Source of the DNA: Staphylococcus saccharolyticus | Lineage (GTDB): Bacteria; Bacillota; Bacilli; Staphylococcales; Staphylococcaceae | Direction: 5' to 3' | Length of the DNA stretch: 64,000 nucleotides | NCBI RefSeq assembly: GCF_900458815.1 | Contig: NZ_UHDZ01000001.1 | Location: 1-64,000 of the forward strand | Shown here: piece after piece, positions 44,557-56,587 of the stretch | Layout: each line of letters starts with the position of its first letter | How positions within the stretch are numbered: the first letter of the stretch is position 1 | Notes under the pieces: generated by a model | The model's input: only the letters and a program-made list of their open reading frames with translations | What the model was told of the DNA's origin: nothing | The model's database searches: none | Position numbers and translations under genes: made by a program

Positions 44557-47271
44557 ATGGCTTACCAAAGTGAATATGCGTTAGAGAATGAGCTACTTCG
44601 ACAATTGGATGGATTAGGGTATGAACGGGTGAATGTGCATAATGTGGAGCAACTGCATGATAACTTTCGTCAAATCATTAATGAGCGACACATGGATAAA
44701 TTAGAAGGACGTCCGCTGACTGATCGTGAATTCGAAAGGTTAATACAGATATTAACGGTAAGTCTGTCTTTGATAGTGCGATGCAATTACGTGATAAATA
44801 TGTCCTTCAAAGAGATGATGATTCGATTGTTTACATAGAACTTATGAATTTAAAGCAATGGTGTCAAAATAAGTTTCAAGTCACAAATCAAGTGACTGTG
44901 AACGATAATATAAAAGTCGTTATGATGTAACCTTACTTATTAATGGTTTACCTTTAGTACAAATTGAACTCAATCGTAGCGGTGTTGCCATCACTGAAGC
45001 ATTTAACCAAATCGAACGCTATCGTCGCCAGAACCATACAGGCTTATTCCATTATATCCAACTATTCGTAGTCAGTAATAAAATGGAAACAAGGTATTAT
45101 GCCAATAGTGACCGTGAAATATTTAAAGGTCAAATGTTTTACTGGAGCAATCAACAAAACGAACGCATCAACTATCTCAAAGAATTTACCGAAAATTTCC
45201 TAGAACCTTGCCATATCGCTAAAATGATCAGTCGCTATATGGTTGTAAACGAAACAGATAAAATATTAATGGCACTAAGACCTTACCAAGTCTATGCCGT
45301 CGAAGCCATTATCAATCGAGCGTTAGATACAAACAATAATGGTTATATTTGGCATATAACAGGAAGCGGAAAGACCTTAACCTCTTTCAAAGCGAGTCAA
45401 CTATTATCACAAGAAGAAAATATTAAAAAAAGTCATCTTTCTCGTAGACCGTAAAGATTTGGATAATCAAACATTGGCAGAATTCAATAAATTCCAAGAA
45501 GATTCTGTAGATTTAACAGATAATACGCGGAAGTTACTTAAACAACTCGCTGACCCAACTCTACCTTTAATTGTCACAACAATTCAAAAGATGGCTAATG
45601 CAGTGAAGTCTAAGATGCTATTATGGATACGTATAAACAAGATAAAGGGATTTTTATTGTTGACGAATGTCATCTTACACAATTTGGGGACATGCACTGT
45701 TTAATTAAACAACATTTCCAAAATGCGCAATACTTTGGCTTTACTGGCACGCCACGTTTTGAAGAGAATAAAAGCCAAGATGGTCGAGCGACTGCAGATA
45801 TATTTGATACATGCCTCCATCATTATCTGATTAAAGATGCGATTAGAGATCACAATGTTCTTGGGTTTTCAGTAGAATATTATCAAACATTTAATGCGCA
45901 TGAAACGATGGATGAGGCATATATCGAGAAGATTAATAATTCTGAAATTTGGATGGCTGATGAGCGAATTTAAGCAGTGAGTTGATATATCGCTTCAAAT
46001 TATCATAAAAAGACGGACAACGGCAATTATACTGCGATGTTCGCCGTTCAAAGTATCCCAATGGCAATCAAGTATTATGATACTTTCCAGAGATTAAAAG
46101 CTGAAGGTGTGCACGACCTCAATATCACGACAATATTTACGTATCAAGCGAATGAAGATACACACGAAGATGAGCATTATGAACATTCACGCAAAGTGCT
46201 TGACCGTATAATGAGTGACTATAATGTTACATTTAAAATGAACTATGACACTGACAATTTTGAAGGGTATTTTTCAGATGTATCCAAACGCATGAAAGAA
46301 GTGGTTCGTGATGAGAAGATAGACATTCTTATCGTTGTGAATATGTTCCTGACTGGCTTTGATAGTAAAAAGCTGAATACACTATATGTAGACAAAAACT
46401 TAAAGCATCATGATTTAATTCAAGCTTATTCTAGAACGAATCGTGTAGAAAAAGAACGTAAACATTATGGTAATATCGTATGTTATCGTGATTTAAAACA
46501 ACAAACAGGTGAAGCGATAGAAATCTTTTCACAAACAGATAATACAGATACCGTTCTTAGCTTGTTATTATGAGGAATACTTACGTGATTTTAAAGCGAT
46601 TTTAAATGAAGTATGCCGTTTAGCACCTACACCGTTAGATGTGGACCGACTTGAAACGGAAGATTTGAAAAAGAATTTCTTTATATTACTCCGCGATTTA
46701 TCCAATATTTTAATTAAGTTAAAGACATTTGATGAATTCCAATTTACTAAAATGAACTAGGCATTGATGAACAGACATATGAAGACTATAAAGGGAAATT
46801 TTTAAACATTTATGAGGAAGTAAAAAGAGACAATCAAGGCGATGAAGACGAGGGCGTGTCTGTATTAGATGACATTGATTTCAAAGTAGAATTAATGCGT
46901 AATGACCTTATAAATGTGAAATATATTATGGATTTAATCAGTCAAATTAATTTATCTGATAAGAAAGCGAGTGATGAAAAACGTCATCAAATTCACAAAT
47001 TATTAGATAAAGCAGATGATCAACAATTACGTTTGAGAGCGGATTTAATACGTGAATTTATCGATCAAGTGGGTACCTTCTTTGAGAGAAGATTCAGATA
47101 TCAACGAAGCGTATTATGAATTTGAAAATAATGAAAAGATTAAAGAAATTGGTGTGTTTGCTGAACAAAAGGCATTTTCTGCAAACCTATTAAATGAAGC
47201 GTAAACGTAAAACAGATCAAATTATACAATTTATAGAAGATACAGTTGAAAAGTATGGAACAATGGAATAA
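44557..47271 (+). pseudogene. hsdR: Decayed type I restriction endonuclease subunit HsdR
   Basis: HsdR is the translocase/nuclease subunit of type I restriction. From ATG 44557 ([25 protein letters not shown]) the gene is readable to 47271 only by changing frame many times, with breaks near 44760, 44920, 45430, 45620, 45970, 46570, 46760, 47080 and 47200. Recognisable motor motifs are [15 protein letters not shown] (followed by LTQFGD, where family members usually have RSQFG), GFTGTPRF and [11 protein letters not shown]. No hsdM or hsdS follows. A terminator at 47270 marks the old end. Confidence 0.92.
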
Positions 47272-47310
47272 ATATCCTTGTATTTTATATTTAATACAAG
47301 GATATTTTAT
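47270..47310 (+). terminator. Terminator of the hsdR remnant
   Basis: AATATCCTTGTAT and ATACAAGGATATT form a perfect 13-bp stem followed by TTATTG. It is the last part of the accessory zone before dus. Confidence 0.8.
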
Positions 47311-47424
47311 TGTATGATACATGCGTAGTAATAAAAAAATACAAAAGAAGGTGAGCGCCATTTCTCAATTACTTACGTTTCATAACGGTTCACTCATTAT
47401 TTATTATACTTATCACTCACATGC

Positions 47425-48405
47425 TTATGCTTCTGAGCGTGCATCCATATGTGCTTCAAATGCATCGAGTAGTTCTCTTACTTCGGCAATGGATTGGGTA
47501 TTCATTAATTGATGGCGAAGTTCGCTAGCGCCTCTGATGCCACGTACGTAGATTTTGAAGAATCTGCGTAAACTTTTGAACTGTCGTGCTTCATCTTTAT
47601 CATATTTTTCAAATAAAGAGAGATGTAAGCGTAATAAACCTAATAATTCTTTACTTGAATGTTCGCGTGGTTCCTTTTCAAATGCGAATGGATTGTGGAA
47701 GATACCTCTACCAATCATAATGCCGTCGATACCATATTTATTTGCGAGTTCTAGACCAGTTTGTCTATCGGGGATATTGCCATTGATGGTTAACAGTGTA
47801 TTTGGTGCAATCTCATCACGTAATGTCTTGATAGCTTCGATTAATTCCCAATGTGCGTCTACTTTACTCATCTCTTTACGGGTACGTAGATGAATGGATA
47901 AATTTGCGATATTTTGTTCGAAGACGTGTTTTAACCAGTCTCGCCATTCATCAACATCGTGATAACCTAAACGTGTTTTAACACTGACTGGTAGACCACC
48001 CGCTTTAGAGGCTTGAATGATTTCGGCTGCCGTTTCAGGTCGTAGAATCAAGCCGGACCCTTTACCTTTTTTCGCAACATTTGCGACAGGACAACCCATA
48101 TTCAAATCGATACCTTTAAAGCCTATGTCCGCTAAACAGATACTCATTTCTCGGAATTGATCTGGTTTATCGCCCCAGATATGCGATACCATTGGCTGTT
48201 CATCGTCACTAAAAGTTAAGCGTCCGCGCGCACTATGAATACCTTCAGGGTGGCAGTAACTCTCAGTATTCGTAAATTCAGTAAAAAATACATCCGGTCT
48301 CGCAGCTTCATTTACAACATGCCGAAAGACAATGTCTGTCACGTCTTCCATAGGTGCCAAAATAAAAAATGGACGTGGCAATGTACTCCAAAAATTTTCT
48401 TTCAT
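47425..48405 (-). CDS. dus: tRNA-dihydrouridine synthase
   Basis: This flavoenzyme reduces specific uridines in the tRNA D-loop to dihydrouridine. FMN/TIM-barrel motifs are present: [10 protein letters not shown] at the N-terminus, the catalytic Cys in [25 protein letters not shown] and the phosphate-binding GIMIGRG. It is 326 aa, within the family range. It is a conserved flank of the SCC zone in several coagulase-negative staphylococci. Confidence 0.93.
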   Translation of the reverse strand: MKENFWSTLPRPFFILAPMEDVTDIVFRHVVNEAARPDVFFTEFTNTESYCHPEGIHSARGRLTFSDDEQPMVSHIWGDKPDQFREMSICLADIGFKGIDLNMGCPVANVAKKGKGSGLILRPETAAEIIQASKAGGLPVSVKTRLGYHDVDEWRDWLKHVFEQNIANLSIHLRTRKEMSKVDAHWELIEAIKTLRDEIAPNTLLTINGNIPDRQTGLELANKYGIDGIMIGRGIFHNPFAFEKEPREHSSKELLGLLRLHLSLFEKYDKDEARQFKSLRRFFKIYVRGIRGASELRHQLMNTQSIAEVRELLDAFEAHMDARSEA

Positions 48406-48615
48406 GATTTATTTAAACCTTCTTTATTATAATATTATAATAATCTCGAATTTTTACGCATGATGATATTACCACAAAAGGAACATAGCTGACCACAACT
48501 TTTAAAAGAAATCATCGAGAGGTTTTTAAATGTATAAACGTTTACGAAATGTTTATAGTGGTAAAGTACATATATGAGCTAAACTAACATAAAAGATTAA
48601 GAAAGGAACATGTAT

Positions 48616-50100
48616 ATGAGTGAAGCAAATCATAAAAATATCGTTGTTGTAGGTGCTGGTATTATTGGTACCTCAGTAGCGACGATGCTTTCAAAAGTAA
48701 GCCCTAACTGGCATATAGATATGTTTGAAAGACTAGAAGGCGCTGGCATTGAAAGTTCTAATGAAAAAAACAATGCTGGAACAGGACATGCTGCATTATG
48801 TGAATTAAACTATACAGTTGAACAAGATGATGGTTCAATCGATGCGTCTAAAGCGCAAGAAATTAACGAGCAATTTGAATTGTCTAGACAATTTTGGGGC
48901 AATTTAGTTAAAAATGGTGATATTTCTAATCCTGAAGAATTTATTCAACCACTACCACATATTAGTTTCGTAATGGGTCCAACAAACGTTAACTTTTTAA
49001 GAAAACGTTATGAAACACTTAGAACTATTCCTATGTTTGATACGATTGAATATACAAAAGATATGGAAACAATGAGAAAATGGATGCCGTTAATGATGCA
49101 AAATCGTGAACTAGGTCATCAAATGGCAGCAAGTAAAATTGATGAAGGTACAGATGTGAACTATGGTGAGTTAACTCGTAAATTAGCATATTACTTAGAA
49201 CTACAATCAAATGTTTCATTAAAATACAATCATGATGTCGTAGATTTAACTCAAAGAGAAGACGGTAAATGGCAAGTGGTTGTAGAAAATCGAGAAACAA
49301 AAGAAAAAGTGACTAAAATCGCTGATAAAGTATTTGTTGGTGCAGGTGGTTATTCTATTCCGTTATTACAAAAATCTGGCGTTAAACAAAGAGAACATCT
49401 TGGTGGTTTCCCAATCAGTGGTCAATTCTTAAGATGTACAAATCCAGATATTATTAACCAACATGCTGCTAAAGTTTACAGTAAAGAACCTCAAGGTAAG
49501 CCGCCAATGACAGTGCCTCACCTTGATACTCGTTATATTAATGGCAAACAAACATTATTATTTGGCCCATATGCCAATATAGGTCCTAAATTCCTAAAAT
49601 ATGGTTCAAATTTAGATTTATTTGAATCAATCAAACCATACAACGTTACAACAATGTTGGCTTCGGCAGTTAAAAATATACCTTTAATTAAATATTCAAT
49701 TGATCAAATGATCAAAACTAAAGAAGGTTGTATGAACTATTTAAGAACATTTATTCCTGATGCTAATGATGAAGATTGGGAACTTTACACTGCTGGTAAA
49801 CGTGTTCAAGTTATTAAAGATAGTGACCAACACGGTAAAGGTTTCGTAGTATTTGGTACAGAAGTTGTAAATTCTGACGACCACTCTATGATTGCTTTAT
49901 TAGGTGAATCACCAGGAGCTTCAACATCATTATCAGTTGTCCTTGAAGTTCTAGAGAAAAACTTCGCCGATGATAGAGAAGTGTGGGAACCTGTTGTTAA
50001 AGAAATGGTACCAACTTACGGTCGTTCATTAATTAATGACGAACAATTAATGAGAGAAACTCGTCGTGAAACTTCTAAAAACTTACATTTAAATAGATAA
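48616..50100 (+). CDS. mqo: Malate:quinone oxidoreductase
   Basis: This membrane-associated FAD enzyme oxidises malate to oxaloacetate and passes electrons to menaquinone. The FAD-binding VVVGAGIIGTSVA is at the N-terminus, followed by the Mqo blocks GTGHAALCELNYT and GGFPISGQFLRC and the C-terminal LLGESPGASTS. It is 494 aa. ATG 48616 is preferred to ATG 48610 because AAAGGA is then eight rather than two bases away. Staphylococci usually have two or more mqo paralogues. Confidence 0.95.
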   Translation: MSEANHKNIVVVGAGIIGTSVATMLSKVSPNWHIDMFERLEGAGIESSNEKNNAGTGHAALCELNYTVEQDDGSIDASKAQEINEQFELSRQFWGNLVKNGDISNPEEFIQPLPHISFVMGPTNVNFLRKRYETLRTIPMFDTIEYTKDMETMRKWMPLMMQNRELGHQMAASKIDEGTDVNYGELTRKLAYYLELQSNVSLKYNHDVVDLTQREDGKWQVVVENRETKEKVTKIADKVFVGAGGYSIPLLQKSGVKQREHLGGFPISGQFLRCTNPDIINQHAAKVYSKEPQGKPPMTVPHLDTRYINGKQTLLFGPYANIGPKFLKYGSNLDLFESIKPYNVTTMLASAVKNIPLIKYSIDQMIKTKEGCMNYLRTFIPDANDEDWELYTAGKRVQVIKDSDQHGKGFVVFGTEVVNSDDHSMIALLGESPGASTSLSVVLEVLEKNFADDREVWEPVVKEMVPTYGRSLINDEQLMRETRRETSKNLHLNR

Positions 50101-50551
50101 GCACTTTTTAAAAAATGGAGTTTCATGTCATGAAATGATGACATGATGTATGAGAGTTAGCGTGATGAGTAAAGACATAAAATAAACAATGTAAGTTAAT
50201 CTTAAAAACGGATATTATCCATGGATTTCACTTAATTTCTTTAAACTTATAGCAATATCATCTTGATTAATATAAGAGTATGAAAACCTATTATAATTTT
50301 TAAAATCACTTTCATAATTCTCCCCAGGTTGAATGAATATAGTCTTTGTCTTGAAAAATATAATAATGTATCACTAATAGAAATTAGAGGCACACTTTTT
50401 TAGAGCGCTGTATGTCTTACGTCAGACAACCTTCATACTTACCTATATGTGTTAAAGCTCTATCATCAAAACTTAACATTAGTTTGCAAACTGTTTTTCC
50501 CGAAACTTTCCCGTAAACTTATCACCGGCATCATCTATGTCTCTTCAAAAA
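50101..50551. other. Intergenic region after mqo
   Basis: This is AT-rich sequence with no gene that I can support. The GTCTTACGTCAGAC dyad near 50414 is a small perfect hairpin of unknown use. Confidence 0.4.
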
Positions 50552-50641
50552 CACCTACAATCACGTATGTTTAAATACCCCACTTTTTAAAATTCTGCTT
50601 TAAAGATGTGGTGACCTGAATATCGTGATTGTAGGCTTTTT
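50552..50641 (+). terminator. Long-range inverted repeat ending in a T-run
   Basis: CCTACAATCACG (50552) and CGTGATTGTAGG (about 50621) are perfect 12-bp arms about 58 bases apart, followed by CTTTTTATTTT. It could be a terminator with a large loop or the end of a small RNA. Confidence 0.55.
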
Positions 50642-50644
50642 ATT

Positions 50645-51137
50645 TTATATACTCATTAATTTCTCTTCTTGGCGAATACGTACAATTAAGAAATAAGCAT
50701 ATGGAATCAATAAGAGTGTTGTGTATGTAGCGTGTGTTAATAGCAATACGCCGATTAACTCGGGAATGATATTTAAGAAATAGTTTGGATGTTTCGTCAC
50801 TTTATATAATCCTGACTTGATAATAGGATAATTTGGTAATATAAATAATTTCAATATCCAAATACGACCTAGTGTCTTAATGACTGTAAATAGCATGATA
50901 TAAGCGATGATCAATATGATTAAGCCAATGTGCTATTAAAGAAGTTAAATGTATCCTTATGAATGCTTCTACAGCTGCACTAATGTAAATCAATCCGTGA
51001 GTTATGGCTAGAAATTTTGAATTTTTAATGCCGTATTCCACGGTGCCATCTGCCTTTAGCTGTTTTGCATGTTGCATAGATATCTTTAAGCTGATTAATC
51101 GAATACAGAAAAAGATAAGTAAGATAGTTAAAATCAT
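50645..51137 (-). pseudogene. Frameshifted isoprenylcysteine carboxyl methyltransferase-like membrane protein
   Basis: The start ATG 51137 follows GGAGGA (MILTILLIFFCIRLISLK). The protein runs to about residue 60 and then loses frame near 50960-50930, and resumes as LIILIIAYIMLFTVIKTLGR... The ICMT-like motif KHPNYFLNIIPELIGVLL and the RIRQEEKLM end are intact in the second part. The natural substrate of these bacterial homologues is unknown. Confidence 0.8.
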
Positions 51138-51707
51138 TATGTCCTCCGTTATTTTGCTCATATAATACAAAATATTTTATAGAGAAAATGTTTCAAATGC
51201 TATTAACTATTTATTAATTTTAGCGCCAGCTTGTAAATCTGCTATCACTTAACACATGTGGTTCAGTTTTTAAGATATTTTAATACCTTTAGCAATATTT
51301 TGGGATTCAGAAAATGAGTAATCTTAGTTTTAGTACTTAACAAATCATGATGTCATGAAATGTTCTGTAAGGTTTATAACTAAATATTTTACACAAATAA
51401 ACAGTTTTTAAATCAAAGATATGGGTGGCATAAAATAAAAATATAATTGAATAAATTTGAAGAAATGTACATATGTAAGCCAAAGGTTTGATATAATGTA
51501 ATTATTATTTATTAATGTTAATAAATAATTAAAAATTAATATAGAAAAACAATATAACGTGTAAGCAGATTGATAGCTCATAGAGTCATTATAATAATAA
51601 GCATTATACCCTAAATCACTAATTCATCTGACTAATGATTTTTAAAATTTCAAATATAGACGAAGAGTATTGAGACAAAATAAAATACGAAAGGTATTGA
51701 GTTAAAC
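51138..51707. other. AT-rich intergenic region, no gene seen
   Basis: This is the divergent region between the ICMT-like pseudogene and the glycerophosphotransferase remnant. I see no supported gene or RNA. Confidence 0.4.
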
Positions 51708-54700
51708 ATGAGGAATAAAAAGATATGGATATTTAATGCTACTAATGATATTGTTGGTAATCCTAAGTGGTTGTTCATGTATGTAAATAAATATAGGAAA
51801 GATATCGATGCATATTGGATGTGTGATAATATTCATGTGGTAAATTACGTTAGAAGTTTAGGATTCAATGATGAATTATACCATTCTAAAAAGAGTGAAA
51901 AGATTAAAAGCGTGGCAGGTGTATTTGTCGTACATCAAGTGAAAGAACATATCCCTGTAAAATTTAAAAATGAAGTCGTTATACTTAATTTATGGCATGG
52001 TGTCGGTATCAAACCTATAGAGTGTTTGTTGATTCACCAGCAATTAGATATCGTACGTATCAAAAATATATTAAATATAATGAAATGTACCACAATAACC
52101 AATTATTTTTGGCCACTTCACCACTCATGGAAAACCATTTTACTAAGATGCTTAATTTGGACGAAGATCAAATCATCCGAGCAGGTTATCCAGCAAATAT
52201 GTTTAATAAAGACGAGTTTAGTTCTTTTGATTATCATATTAAACAATATAAAGGCTTAAATGCAGAAACTAAAGTTGTCCTATATGCTCTGACTTTCAGG
52301 GATTATAAGATGAATGATTTCTTTGGTGAAGCTATACCCGATATGGCGAAACTACTTGAAATCTTAAAGAAAAATAACATTTTATTAATCGTGAAAATGC
52401 ATTATTTAGTTAAAAACGATGTGAATTACCTCACTGCTAAAAAATTATATGCGAACCATCCAAATATTTTGTTTTGGGATAATAAGAAAGACATTTATGA
52501 AATATTCGACCAAATAGATATAGGGATTATAGATTATTCATCTATTTATTACGATATGTTAGCTTCAGGAGTTAAAAAGTTCATTAGAAATATATTGAAA
52601 ATAGAACTTTAGTATATGATTACAAAGAAAAGACTTGTGGTCGTATTGCTTCAAACTTTGATGAATTGTTAAAAGCTTTAGATCAAGTAGACACTATAGA
52701 GATTGATGAAGAGAAATGTAAGTAAATTTCAAATGAATTTTGGCAATATGACCAAGACAATAAAAATGGTTTTGAAACAATTATAGATACAACTTTAAAA
52801 TTTAGTATTAAAAAGAAATAATTACCTAAGTTATATAGCTTTGATATTTTTGATACGTTGATACAACGAAAAACATTAATACCAGATGGTATTTTCTTTT
52901 ATGTTAAAGATAAGTTATTAAGAATGAATACCGATTTACCGCAATATGTAATACAAAATTATTCACGTGTTAGAATTCAAGCAGAAAACTATGTTAGAGA
53001 TTATTATAAAAAGTCTGAATTTATTCATGATGAAAAAAGAATCGAAATAAGATTTAAAGATATCATTAACAGAATTAAAAATATTCACGAGCTAACGGAT
53101 GACCAAGCACAACTTCTATATGATTTAGAAATTGAGGCAGAATTAGTAAATGTAGAAGCCAAAAACGATAAGATGAAAGTGCTGTATGACTTGTTAAACA
53201 AGTATCAAGATGTCATTTTAATCAGTGATATGTATTTTCCTAAAGAAGTAATCTTAGAAATGTTAAATAAAGTAGATCCTAGATTAACTGAATTACCATT
53301 TTATTTATCAAGTGATATAGGTAATCAAAAATCAACGAGTATGTTATATTTAGATGTCTTTGGAGATTTAAAGTACAACTATTCAGAATGGATTCATTAT
53401 GGGGATAATAAACATGCAGATTTTAATGTTCCTAAAAAGTTAAATATTAAACCTATTCATCATACATTAACTAAATTTAATGGGTACGAAAGTCGTATTT
53501 TAAATAGGAATAAGAACTATGATACCTTCCTACTTACAACTCAAATGGCAAGCGTGAAAATGATAAAAGTAGATTAAATTACTATATATACGGTTATATT
53601 AGTAGTTACTTCATACCATATGTAAGCTGGTCTATCAAAAAAAGCAATTAAAGAAAATATTAAGACGCTTTATTTTATATCAAGAGACGGTGAGTTACTT
53701 AAGAAAATTGCTGATGAAATAATATCTGTGAAAGGGTACAATATCAAAACTAAGTATATATGGGTCTCGTAAAGCCTGGAGAATTCCATCATTTATTAAT
53801 GATGTTGATAATGAGTTCTTTTCACCTTTCGGCAACTTTACAGGGCTAACAAACTTTGATAGTGCTTTACATGCATTACATATTAACGAACAAGAATTTG
53901 ACGAGATTTTTCCTCAGTTAAAACATATTAAAGGACGTTCTGAATTCACTAAAAGTACAAAAGAATTAATTAGAGTTTCCGCTCAAAATAATAATAAGTA
54001 TAAAAAGTTATTATTAGAAAAAGCTCATGAAGAACGTAAAATTGTGAACGACTATTTAATTCAAGAAATTGATTTTAGTGAGAAATTTGCGTTTGTCGAA
54101 TATTGGGGAAGAGGCTACACGCAAGATTGCTTAGATAGACTCTTGAATGATATTAGTGATCAAACGATTAATACGATTTTCTTCTATGCGAGAAGTATCT
54201 ATCCAACAGTAGAAACATCAATCAGATATAACTATACTAGTAAAATGACTTTATTAATATTTATTGAATCTATATTTGCCAATATTCCATATCAAAGCAT
54301 TCCAGGATATCGTAGAAATAGTAACGTAGTTGAACCAATTATTAATTTTAAGAGGTACAATAAGAAATTATATGATGCAATAAATCAGGTATTGCCATCA
54401 TTCATACAAGAATTTTATGGTAAAAATTATATAGATGAAGATGAAATTGAGCGCAACTTCTATGATTTTGGTGTTGATTATTTTAAAAACAAACCTGAAG
54501 ATGACTTTATTGTTGAATTCTTTGCACCACTCAAGGATTCAGTCATATTGTACGAACCAGAAAGAGAATACGCACCTGCCATCAGTTATAAAATGGCTTC
54601 TCAGAAGCTATTAGGAAGAAAAGTTCCGTTGAAAACTAAAAACAAAAGAATGTCATTAAAAAGGTCGCCTATGGGAGTTCAAAAAGCATATCAATTTCAC

Positions 54701-54754
54701 AATAAATATTTAAAAAAACAGAAAGTCAAAAATCAAACGACGCCTTCTCAATAA
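51708..54754 (+). pseudogene. Decayed CDP-glycerol glycerophosphotransferase/HAD fusion protein
   Basis: When read through several frame changes this was one gene of about 1,000 codons. Part 1 (51708-52620) is TagB/TagF-like: ILNLWHGVGIKPI, then FLATSPLMENHF and IGIIDYSSIYYDMLASGVKKF, the teichoic-acid glycerophosphotransferase pattern. Part 2 starts with the HAD motif YSFDIFDTLIQRKT (about 52835) and has ILISDMYFP and HYGDNKHADF. A further domain of unknown function runs to 54754. Breaks lie near 52022, 52590, 52724, 52821, 53570 and 53765. It was probably a wall- or capsule-polymer transferase. Confidence 0.82.
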
Positions 54755-55134
54755 TAAAGTGATCAAGACAATAAAAAAGATAAAAAACTTTTTTAAATTA
54801 ATTTGAGTCATTCATAGTGAGAGTGATAGCTATGAGTTTTATTTATTGTGATGCTATCCGAGGTCATAGAAATCTTGTCAATTTGTCATCTTCGTAGCTA
54901 TGATGAGTTGATGTTAGGTATCAAAATATATTTAAAAATATAAGAAACATCTTTTTTAGTTTATATGTAAATCACTCTATTCAAAATATAAATAAATATG
55001 TAAAATGTATATTGGGCTGAGGCACAAATTTTTTAATTACAAAAATTTGAGAATAATATCAATAAAACCAACTTGAATTAACCTTATTGTTTAATCTATC
55101 TTTAAGTTTAAAAAATTAAAAGGGATGAATGATA
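54755..55134. other. Intergenic region before the serine protease
   Basis: This is AT-rich, with a CATAG/CTATG hairpin near 54815-54836 followed by a short T-rich run that may end the upstream remnant. No gene is seen, and the protease promoter cannot be assigned with confidence. Confidence 0.4.
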
Positions 55135-55986
55135 ATGAAATTTAAAAAGGCGATAGTATCAGTATTAGCAACAACTATTCTAGTACCATCAATGATAATA
55201 TTTGATACGCATCAGCATGCAAAAGCAGTAGGAAACTATTATTATAATGGTATGGAAAACCATAATGCGAGCGCTGCATATAATAAAGCGAAAAAAGTTG
55301 ATAATAGTCAGATTGTCATCAAACGTTATAACTACGCATACAGAAATAAATACAAGGCAGTTGGTAGAGTATCGAATATGGATGGCTGGAAAGGTCCTGG
55401 AAAAGATAGTATGGGTACAGGATTCATGGTTGGCAACCATACATTTGTGACTAATGCACATGTTGTAGATAAGAAAAATGGACAGAGAACGAGTCCTAGT
55501 AAAATAAAATTTCAATTAAACAGAGATGGCAAGAAGATTCCTTATACATTCCAAGCTAAGAAGATATATAAAGTACCTTCATACGATATGGTTGTCGTTG
55601 AAACAAAAGAAAATATGGTTAAAAAAGCTAACGTGCAATCTTTGAAACTTGCGAGTAATCAACAAATAAAGAGTTTGAAATTTAATAATAAGTTATATTC
55701 ACTAGGCTATCCAGTGATGAATGGGAACAATACATATGCATATTGGAATAAGTTACGTTTCTTACAAGAATCATCAAACAAATCAGAACTCGTGACAAAA
55801 GATAAATTTAGGGCCGGTGATTCAGGATCTCCTATGGTAGACAGTAAATACGTCGTGTATGGAATTCGTACCTATGGATATAATTTAGGAGGTAGTTCTA
55901 ATCATCCTTACGTCAAACAAGAAGTTGCAGGTGGAGAATCATTATACAGTAATCCAAGAGCATTTATCCTCAAGCATAATAAATAA
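55135..55986 (+). CDS. Secreted V8-like serine protease
   Basis: This trypsin-fold (S1B, glutamyl endopeptidase/Spl/exfoliative-toxin-like) protease has a signal peptide of about 31 residues (hydrophobic AIVSVLATTILVPSMIIF, likely cut after AKA). The triad is His109 (VTNAHVV), Asp151 (SYDMVVVE) and Ser230 (RAGDSGSP). The protein has 283 residues. ATG 55135 is placed nine bases after AGGGA; ATG 55129 is too close. Cleavage preference cannot be read with confidence. A second, broken protease lies at 61.6 kb. Confidence 0.9.
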   Translation: MKFKKAIVSVLATTILVPSMIIFDTHQHAKAVGNYYYNGMENHNASAAYNKAKKVDNSQIVIKRYNYAYRNKYKAVGRVSNMDGWKGPGKDSMGTGFMVGNHTFVTNAHVVDKKNGQRTSPSKIKFQLNRDGKKIPYTFQAKKIYKVPSYDMVVVETKENMVKKANVQSLKLASNQQIKSLKFNNKLYSLGYPVMNGNNTYAYWNKLRFLQESSNKSELVTKDKFRAGDSGSPMVDSKYVVYGIRTYGYNLGGSSNHPYVKQEVAGGESLYSNPRAFILKHNK

Positions 55987-56020
55987 AAGTAATTATTATT
56001 GATGACTCTATGATTACTAA

Positions 56021-56176
56021 ATGATTAAAGATCGTGGCTTTACACGTCTGTTTCCGTATAGCTTTGTCAATAAAGCTAAGGAAATATATCGTTTTAAGAA
56101 TCCTGATTGTTTTCATACTACGGTAATCAAAGATGAACAAGGCAATATTTTATTAAAAGCAGAGCGAACAGCATGA
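56021..56176 (+). pseudogene. Short unidentified frame downstream of the protease
   Basis: This 51-codon frame (MIKDRGFTRLFPYSFVNKAKE... ending LLKAERTA) has protein-like composition but no clear ribosome-binding site. It may be a remnant of a larger gene; I do not recognise it. Confidence 0.3.
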
Positions 56177-56330
56177 CATTACAAAAAGTCTAAAAAACAC
56201 ATAAACGTGTAGAATAAAATGAAATTAAAATAAGCAATAATAGTAAGTATGCAGACGAATGATAGTTAGCTTTATATATAAAGCGTGGATTACGTATCAA
56301 ACCTTAGATAAGCAATAAATAATACAAATA

Positions 56331-56372
56331 AAAGCATGCAACTTAGCATTACGGTAGTTGCATGCTTATTTC
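56331..56372 (+). terminator. Terminator upstream of the PSM gene
   Basis: AAGCATGCAAC and GTTGCATGCTT are perfect 11-bp arms with a loop of about 14 bases and a T-rich tail. The rest of 56177-56587 is AT-rich and must hold the PSM promoter. Confidence 0.85.
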
Positions 56373-56587
56373 TTTATCCTATCTCATTTGTTTTATCGTT
56401 TTAAGAGGCCTGTTATTGAACGAACTCTACCTAATGACACGCTAAAATGTATATTTAAACAGTATATTTATAAAACGATTTCAATTGCGCGTAATTATAT
56501 TTACTAAATTTTAATATTGAGTTTAATTTGTATTAAAGAGGACATGTTAAATTGTACATAGTCGCTAATGGGAGGAGGGAATAAAAC

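Noticed and set aside
47196..47208. GAAGCGTAAAC resembling an SCC att core
   Set aside because: It lies in the hsdR remnant coding sequence, lacks CATAA and has no GATGCGGTT inverted repeat beside it.
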